Below the pieces are notes generated by a model. It was not told the DNA's origin, ran no database searches, and saw only the letters and a program-made list of their open reading frames with translations. A stretch of DNA of 64,000 nucleotides from Gigaspora margarita (Eukaryota; Glomeromycota; Glomeromycetes; Diversisporales; Gigasporaceae), in contig WTPW01000978.1 of NCBI GenBank assembly GCA_009809945.1, forward strand, positions 187,470 through 251,469, given 5' to 3'. A program made the translations under genes and the position numbers. This document shows positions 59,161-64,000 of this stretch, piece by piece. The stretch's first letter is position 1, and each line of letters begins with the position of its first letter.

Positions 59161-60420
59161 AAAACATTTGCATACCTTTAGGTTGGGGTTAACTAGCTGG
59201 GTAAGGAGCCAGAAATAATTATTATTATAAATTGGAAAGTATAGGATTTGATAATAAGAACTAAAATGATGATTTTCTGAAGGTTTAGCAAAAGTAATTG
59301 TGCTAGGAATTACTGTAACAGACCAGATGGTTATTGAACAAGTTTAGTTATTTAGCTAGTAGTTTTCTGCTTGCCACAGCAGGCCAGCTGATGAACTAGC
59401 AAAATCAGGTGCTTGTTCTTGTAGTGGATCTAATTTGTAGAGAGTTTGGGTAGGGCAAAAAAACTTTTCTAAATTTTTGAGACAGAGTTTGTAAGGTTTG
59501 GGGTCTTGGTATTTATAGTGTGATTTCTAGGTAGCTTGTCTGTGTGATAGTATTGTACTATATGTGGCTTGTGACCCATAACTTTGTGTTAATTAGTGCA
59601 TTCTGCTATTGTATAATGACAAGGTGAGTCACGATATTGCAAATCTTGTTGGTTATCTTGTTGATCACATGATTTATTATCATATGGTACCATGGTTGTA
59701 GTTTTGTAAATCTTTGTTTTTAGTTATAATGCTAATCCCTTGGTCTAGAGTCATATGACATCATGCTTTGCCAGGTTTTTCAAATTGTTGACTTATAGTC
59801 AATATATAGAGACCCCATAGCAAAACAAGGTATTGGGTAAAAAAAAAATTTTTTTAAAAAACTCAATTTCTTGAAGAATTAGAGTAATAGAAATACAATT
59901 TTTATAAAATTACAAAATCAAAATTTTTTGCCCAATGCCTTGTTTTGCTATAGGGTTCCCATATACAAAAACATTTGCATGCCCTTTAGGTTGGGTTAAC
60001 TAGCTGGATTAAGAGCAAGAAATAATTTTTATTATAAATTGAAAAGTATAGGATTTGATAATAGGAACTGAAATATTGATTTCCTAAAGATTTAGCAAAA
60101 GTAATTGTGCTGAGAATTGCTATAACAGACCAGGTAGTTATTGAATGAGTTTAATTATTTAGCAGTAGTTTTCTGCCTGCTGCAGCAGGCAAGCTGATAA
60201 ACTAGCAGTATTAGGTACTTGTTCCAAATAGGTTTGCATAATTCTGCAGTTTGGGTCTGCCTGTAGCTATGAGCTAAGAAATTTTGTGGTTTGATATTGT
60301 AGTTCATGATCTGGGGTTTTGATTTTGGGTGAATTTTCAAACCTGGCCCTGGTATAAATAGCATGTGCTGATTAGGTACTTAAAGTTATACAAAACTTTT
60401 GAAATAAAAATTAGTTACTT
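59161..60420. repeat. Two diverged direct repeats of about 420 bp
   Basis: 59161-59580 and 59968-60420 share AAAACATTTGCAT, TTAGGTTGGGGTTAACTAGC, AAGTATAGGATTTGATAATA, GCAAAAGTAATTGTGCT and TTTTCTGC, and reach a TATTTATAG / TATAAATAG box at equivalent positions (59509, 60354). They may be LTRs or a local duplication. A MITE (59809-59960) ends just before the second copy. Confidence 0.6.
59809..59960. mobile_element. 152-bp MITE
   Basis: Inverted ends GACCCCATAGCAAAACAAGG and (right, inverted) AACCCTATAGCAAAACAAGG. ATATA lies on both sides (59804-59808 and 59961-59965), compatible with a TA target. Non-coding, A/T-run centre. Confidence 0.7.
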
Positions 60421-61389
60421 ATCTTAATAGCTTATTGGCCTTTATTTTGTATATTTATTTTTTGGTCTAATTGCTTATATTAGTTGATCCGACTTTTGTT
60501 TCAAGTATATGAGAGGGTTAGCTAATATAAGGTTTAGTAAGAATTAATGCATTTGTAGCAGGTAACTGTGGATATATCTATAAAATGCTTCTAAATTTCA
60601 TCTAACAAGAGTCTGATCTGATGAATGTTATATTCAAATATTCACAAATGTTTGAATATTTGAATACATAAAATTTTTACTAAATGAATATTTGATTATT
60701 TAAAAATTAAACTAAATATATTCATTGAATATTCATTGAATATATATATATTAAAAGTAGCAAATTTTGATATTAATAATCAAATATATTTGGCTAATTT
60801 TTGTAAAATGAATTCTAATTAGTTAAAAAAAATATATAACTAATTTTTTTATATATTAAATACTATATTTTTTGAATATATGTAAACTTTAAAATATTAT
60901 AACCTTTATAATTATAAATTAAATAAATATCTACTTTAACAAAATTGTAGCGTTTGATTCAGACAACAAATCTTTTAAAGAGATTTTTGTTAAAATTATT
61001 TGTTTTTGAGTTATACCACTTTATATTTTATATATAAATATTGGATTTTTTTAATATTTAGTACTAATTGTTATAGCTGATGCTAAGCTATAGGGTCTCA
61101 ATTTGAAACTATAAGCACTGCTAAAATCTATATATACTCTATAATATGAAATCTATACCCAAACCTTACTCTAACCCTATAAGACAAAAACAAAAAAAAA
61201 CATCCAAAAAAAATTTTTAAATTTTATACCAAAATAGATTATAGCTTCAGCATCAACACTAATTATTTAATATTTAATGAATATTCATTGAATGTTTTTA
61301 AAATTTTTGAATAAATATTTGAATATTAAAAAGACTGACCAAATGAATATTTGAAACTTTATTTTTTGAATGAGTAAGACCTCTACATC
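60421..61389. other. AT-rich insertion with AATATTTGAAT repeats, no gene
   Basis: TCAAATATTC and GAATATTTGAAT words are concentrated at 60630-60750 and 61265-61360 in opposite orientation, suggesting a non-autonomous transposon that truncates the recombinase pseudogene at 61390. Exact ends were not fixed. Confidence 0.4.
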
Positions 61390-62560
61390 TGACTATTTTC
61401 TGAATGTATAGGCCGAATGCACTATATGACTAGTTCAATAGTGCTTCTAGCTCTGAAACTGTGGCCTGCTACATTTTTGTCAGAAAGAAGATTCTTGAGT
61501 TTGGTAATGAACCATTGTTTCATGGCCCCCATGTATTGTCTGGTTTTGCAAAAAAAGGATTGCAATCTTTGGTATAGGTTGTTTGTGTTCAAAGCGCTAT
61601 ATAAGTCTTGAGAATACAAATTGAACATAGTGTATCATTTGTTGGATAGATGATTAATGATACTCCGTTTGCTGTTTTGTAGTTCTTTGTTCATGTTAAT
61701 TGTATTGTTGTAAATGTGTTTTCTTTTGCCTTTTCAAATTTTAGCATCTGTTTTGTTAGAACTTTGTTGGCATCTGATTTGTTTGTAGAAAGCAGTTCCC
61801 CAAGACAGGCAAGTCCATAAAATGTAGTAGGCACAACTGCCTAAAACAAAAGATCTGTGGCATTGCTTAAATTGAGCTTGAATTTATTTGTAAAAGGTGG
61901 AATCAGATAATGTGTGACTTCTGTTCTACTGGAATATAAGTGTGAGTTGCATCTATGATTTTTAGAAGTTGAATTATTAAAGGGGGTCAGAGCAAATAGG
62001 TGTCCAATCATAGTAGTTTCTTGTATAGTGGTGTTTTAAGGCAAACAGATAGATTAGAATTGTGAGAAGGGAAATGTTTATATGTAAATCAGATACATGT
62101 CATTTCACTGACAATTATTTTACTGACAGCTCACTTAGTCAACATCACACCAAGTAATAATTTACTAAAAATACATACCTGCAACTAATAAAATGCTAAA
62201 TCTAACCCTATATGATATTAGCTAAGTGAACTTTCAGTGAAATGATTGTTGGTAAAGTGACCAGCACCAGTAAAATCTTGATATAGCTTATTAAGAAAGG
62301 CGTAAATATTGGCCATATGAACCTGTTTTGCCAATTGTTATTTGTCATGAGAAGTTTGTATCTTTTGATGGTTGATTTATATAATTTATTGATAGGAGTT
62401 AATGTATTCAGAATTGATGCAGCTTTTTTGTCAAGTAGTATTTTGGGTTTGAATTAGTTGGTATTGTTTGTTTTGCTTCTCTGATAGGCTGTTATTGTTT
62501 AAACGAAGGGATAAAAGAGATCAGTTCTGTAAATTCAATAGGAATATTTGGTTAGAGATA
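61390..62560 (-). pseudogene. Tyrosine recombinase of a DIRS-like retroelement, decayed
   Basis: On the minus strand, an N-terminal SAM-like part (about 62480-62280, with NTLTPINKLYKSTIKRYKLL) is interrupted by a palindromic MITE. The catalytic part then shows FYGLACLGELLS (near 61830), the position of the first catalytic Arg, here Cys, and later MGAMKQWFITKLKNLL and AGHSFRAR (near 61455), the HxxR box. The final Tyr region is lost at 61390. DIRS elements use this enzyme instead of an integrase. It follows RT/RNase H at 62560-63456 as in DIRS. Confidence 0.6.
62099..62262. repeat. 164-bp palindromic MITE
   Basis: Left arm GTCATTTCACTGACAATTAT then TTTACTGACAGCTCACTTAG; right arm, inverted, GGTCACTTTACCAACAATCA then TTTCACTGAAAGTTCACTTAG. 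It interrupts the recombinase pseudogene. No target duplication was confirmed. Confidence 0.6.
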
Positions 62561-63456
62561 TTGTACTAGAGGATTATTAGTAATAAATTCTCAGTGCCAT
62601 TGTGAAATAGTATGTTGGCCTTAGTATTTTTTGATCCAGGTACTATGTTCGAGTTTGATAAATAAGTTACTAAGATCTGGGTTTTGTATATTGCGACAAT
62701 TATTTTATTAATATCTGGTTTTTTGCATTAGTCTGCATAATAAGCCTTAGCATTTAGTAGGCTGTCTGTTCAGATGACTAGCTTTTTCTTTCCTATATAG
62801 ATGCAAATGAGCATATTGCGATAAGTATAGTAAGTAACTCCCTATTTGGATATTTATCTTTGCAAAGTCAATTGATTTTGCATTGTTAAACAATGTAAAG
62901 TACTTGAGATATATGGCCCTATTACTGATATTTGATGTATTAGTAAAGAGGTTAAGGGTTTGTGGGTAGTACTAGTCTTAGTTCTGAAATAATTGGATAC
63001 TCAGTTAGTTTTAATTGCTGTGATCCACCAATTAAAGTCCAATATGATTGATTTTGTAAGCTTATATGGTATTTTGGATTGCATTAGCTGCTTTGCATAT
63101 TGATTAAACATTGCACAAATGGTCAGCCTTGTGGCATCATTTGGCATGTCCAAATGAGTGATCCAACCAGTAACTGGAGGGCCTTAGGGAAGCACTATTT
63201 CTTGTTTGTTTACTGCCTTAATAATGCAATTAATTTTTTTCATGTTTGTAGTGGAACTAAAGCTATCATAGTGCGGATATTCAGTGTTATGTCTAAGAAA
63301 TTAATGCTTGTACTAGGGCCTTCTATTTTTGTTTTTTTGTATAGTATGTTGATAGTGTTCAGAATACGTATAAATTGGTTTAACTCACGCATGTATGAAT
63401 TCTGTACCAGGTTATATCAATCATGTAGCACAAGCAAATTTTTTGAATTTTATTAA
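62560..63456 (-). pseudogene. RT/RNase H fragment of a DIRS-like retroelement
   Basis: Minus-strand remnants in order: SINFLDITLN (near 63305), LQLLVGSLIWTCQMMPQG (near 63180-63130) matching the LLGKLNFAARVVPPGR block typical of DIRS-type RT, then FNWWITAIKTN (near 63020), NRELLTILIAICSF (near 62830) and the RNase H segment KLVI(stop)TDSLLNAKAYYAD (near 62790-62740) and SNSNIVPGSKNTKANIL (near 62650). The catalytic RT palm upstream is absent, so the copy is 5'-truncated. Frame changes and stops are frequent. Confidence 0.6.
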
Positions 63457-64000
63457 TATTAGGGTTAAAGTTAAGTTAGGATTCAAGATTAGCAAAACTT
63501 ATAGTAAAATTTTTCAAAGAGAACTTTTTGTTAGTTTACTAAATGTGGTTTTTATACAAACTTTTAGTAAATAAGTGATTTTACAAAATGAACAGGTTGT
63601 TTTAAAATTTTATGATTGTGTTATGTTATACCTGATTTTGAAATCTGATTTGTAGTTTAGCACATTATCAACATAACCTAGCACAGAATTAATACGTGTC
63701 TAACTCACATGTTCTGTCTGATAGAGTAACATCAGTAAATTATATATATATAATCTAACATATGATATTACGGCCCGTAATATAATGAATATTTATATTT
63801 GATACGATTTATTACATTATATATTATGTTATATTATAGTTATATTACGGAATTTACGGAATTTATAGTGCAATATTGTGAAATAAACAAATAAGAAAAA
63901 TGCAAATCACCTCCCCCTTCAGGGGTCGCAGCAGGCAATAATTTGCATATTGTGTGATGTTTTCGCATTGTTTTAAAATTTTTAAAAAATAAATAAATGA
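63457..64000. other. AT-rich end of window, no gene
   Basis: Contains a perfect palindrome ATTACGGCCCGTAAT at about 63766-63780 and a hairpin CCCC-TTCA-GGGG at 63914-63925 followed by TCGCAGCAGG, similar in style to the mini-hairpins at 17395-18890. No coding frame. Confidence 0.5.

Overview
The window looks like nuclear DNA of an early-diverging fungus, most likely an arbuscular mycorrhizal fungus (Glomeromycotina). This is inferred from the strong AT bias, short GT-AG (and one GC-AG) introns, and a mix of Polinton/Maverick-like, pogo/Tigger, hAT, LINE and tyrosine-recombinase retroelements, nearly all decayed. No RNA gene or CRISPR array was found. Only one convincing host gene is present, a three-exon multi-pass membrane protein (52960-54152, minus strand). 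Almost everything else is mobile DNA in nested layers. Layout: 1-1380 has no gene. A decayed APE-type LINE with RNase H (LINE-1, about 1380-9225, plus strand) carries a 280-bp hAT MITE inside its endonuclease. 9233-12125 holds inverted, tandem and foldback repeats. 12339-36412 is a large element with terminal inverted repeats (TIRs) of about 595 bp. Without its passengers it is about 12.3 kb and encodes a family B DNA polymerase, a small coiled-coil protein, a Gag-like plus retropepsin-like polyprotein (minus), an rve-type integrase and a small protein (minus). A tiny zinc-binding protein gene lies inside each TIR. The Gag-protease gene is split by a second full-length LINE (LINE-2, 19733-31478, minus) with a 15-bp target duplication. 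LINE-2 is itself split by a pogo-like transposon (22298-25561) and a hAT element (26867-27713). 36413-47426 carries a hAT foldback element, a TA-flanked element filled with about 5.4 palindromic 326-bp repeats, a mariner-type MITE and a second pogo-like transposon hosting the twin of the 280-bp hAT MITE. 47427-52200 is AT-rich repeat DNA with an assembly gap, followed by a decayed Ty3/Gypsy integrase (52200-52830) and the host gene, which has CACGTG motifs upstream. The right end has more hAT elements, diverged direct repeats and a decayed DIRS-like retroelement (61390-63456, minus). How it fits together: the most interesting object is the TIR element. PolB plus integrase between long TIRs is the Polinton/Maverick plan, but in place of the expected jelly-roll capsid, FtsK-type ATPase and cysteine protease I can see only a retroelement-type Gag and aspartic protease, with no reverse transcriptase. 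The genes are tightly packed (26-bp, 26-bp and 4-bp gaps), so Gag-protease looks like an integral gene. The coding copies of most elements carry premature stops that are mainly CAA/CAG to TAA/TAG, TGG to TAG and CGA to TGA, a C-to-T signature in CpA and CpG contexts.
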